From: Cristatella mucedo
Lineage: Eukaryota > Bryozoa > Phylactolaemata > Cristatellidae
Direction of reading: 5' to 3'
DNA length: 64,000 bases
Assembly: GCA_009760855.2 (NCBI GenBank)
Contig: WPIO01000109.1
Location: 170,001-234,000, forward strand
In this document: in pieces, positions 63,066 to 64,000 of the stretch
How positions within the stretch are numbered: position 1 is the stretch's first letter
Layout of the letters: each line of letters starts with the position of its first letter
Notes under the pieces: model-generated
Told to the model about the DNA's origin: nothing
The model's input: the letters and a program-made list of their open reading frames with translations, nothing else
The model's database searches: none
Translations under genes and position numbers: made by a program

Positions 63066-63575
63066 GACACCGGCTAATGCAGCAGGGAGCAGCAGAGAAA
63101 AGGCACTCGCACTCGTGGGTGGTGCCGATCTGGCACTTCTGTGGGGAGCATGCAACGACGGTCACAGAACGACAGCATCAATCGCCACAGCCAGATTTGT
63201 TTCTTGTGATAAAAAAAATGCCAAACCCTTTTCCCACCCTGGTTGCTCTCCCCACCCTCTTTATATAAGGTTGAGGACGAAGTTCGTGCGCCATGATGAT
63301 AGATAAATTAAGTTGCAATTTGATGAGTTGAATAATGATTTTAAGAAGAACACTGTGCACGAACTTTTTCGTCGTGCATATATCGTCGGGCAACCCCAAC
63401 CCTCCCGATAGTCCTCGGTAGGGCTCGTCCGAAACGGGTATCAGGCCTCATACTTCGTTATCTACTTGGCATCGATCGGTATCCCGGTTCGACAACTGCT
63501 ATTTCGACGTGCGACCACGAAATTTTCATTGGTGAATGCTGCAAATTGAACTTGGTTGAATCAGTCGATGCAATT
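63066..63575 (+). mobile_element. Possible 5' LTR edge of an LTR retrotransposon
   Basis: The segment starts TGTGACACCGG, has a TATA-like TTTATATAAGG at about 63258, and is followed at 63587 by TGGTGACCCAGGG. The first nine bases of that site equal the complement of the 3' end of tRNA-Trp, a primer used by some Gypsy-type elements. The following 63690-63890 is open in one + frame without a gag motif that I recognise. There is no second LTR in the window, so this stays tentative. Confidence 0.25.
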
Positions 63576-64000
63576 GAGGATTCCTGGTGACCCAGGGCCG
63601 GCCGGCATTGCCACGGGCCACATGACGAGTCGGTCGCATTGTTGGACGCATAAGATCCAGCTAGGCCTGGTTCCGACCTGCACGGCCAGATGACTTCTCT
63701 GACACTCTGGCCCTCTTCTTCGTAGTGGTTAGTAAGATTATCGATGCGGCGATGGTAACATTCAGGCGAAATGACAAACTGCTCGGTAAGCAAAAGGAGA
63801 TCGTACAAGACCTGGCCAACGAGCTGCCAGTTGAGACAAGCCGTGGTGTGAGTCAGGAGACTGCACTGGTCAGCCCAGGAGATAGGCAGTGATGGTCATT
63901 TTGGCAAGCGCTGCTGTATCGCTTAATCGACATGCTTGCCGCGACCATTGAAGTCATTTAGCCTATCGAAGTGAACGGTGGCACGACTGAGTCGAAAGTC

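Overview
The window looks like nuclear DNA of a multicellular animal, most likely an invertebrate. It has spliced genes with GT-AG introns, L2-clade LINEs, tRNA-derived SINEs, hAT and Tc1/mariner remnants, long (CT)n/(AT)n/(GT)n microsatellites and AAT-type LINE tails. There are no bacterial operons, ribosome binding sites or CRISPR arrays. I cannot assign a phylum from this sequence alone.

Two split genes on the + strand are supported by exon chains in which every splice phase agrees. Gene 1 (about 20182-39089, nine proposed exons, about 579 codons) encodes an unrecognised protein. It has an acidic, Ser-rich N-terminal half, a basic patch, a coiled-coil/Lys-rich middle and a short helical C-terminus. 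Gene 2 (42980 to at least 60024, six exons, 232 codons, open at its 3' end) is an HPS4 homologue. HPS4 is one of the two longin-type subunits of BLOC-3, the Rab32/38 exchange factor for lysosome-related organelles. The six exons follow the HPS4 N-terminal region in order, and the start codon lies beside a CpG-rich region typical of a promoter.

Most of the rest is transposon. The dominant family (called L2-A here) has two full-length copies that share one exact 5' end (2558-6136 and about 32200-35925, both minus), plus many 5'-truncated copies. A second LINE family (L2-B) has at least five copies. A tRNA-derived SINE (SINE1, six copies) ends in the same hairpin tail as the LINE, which makes a LINE/SINE partner pair. 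A second tRNA-derived SINE (SINE2, three copies) has a different body and tail.

Layout: 1-2300 unassigned and GC-rich; 2300-7650 a diverged tandem array of about 165 bp interrupted by the full-length L2-A; 7.6-20 kb LINE/SINE fragments; 20.2-39.1 kb gene 1, with LINEs in its introns; 39.1-42.1 kb LINE tail, (CT)n and a hAT remnant; 42.1-60.0 kb HPS4 with LINE, SINE, Tc1/mariner and microsatellite insertions; 60.1-62.0 kb a + strand L2-A copy; 62-64 kb a possible minus-strand exon and a possible LTR-element edge.
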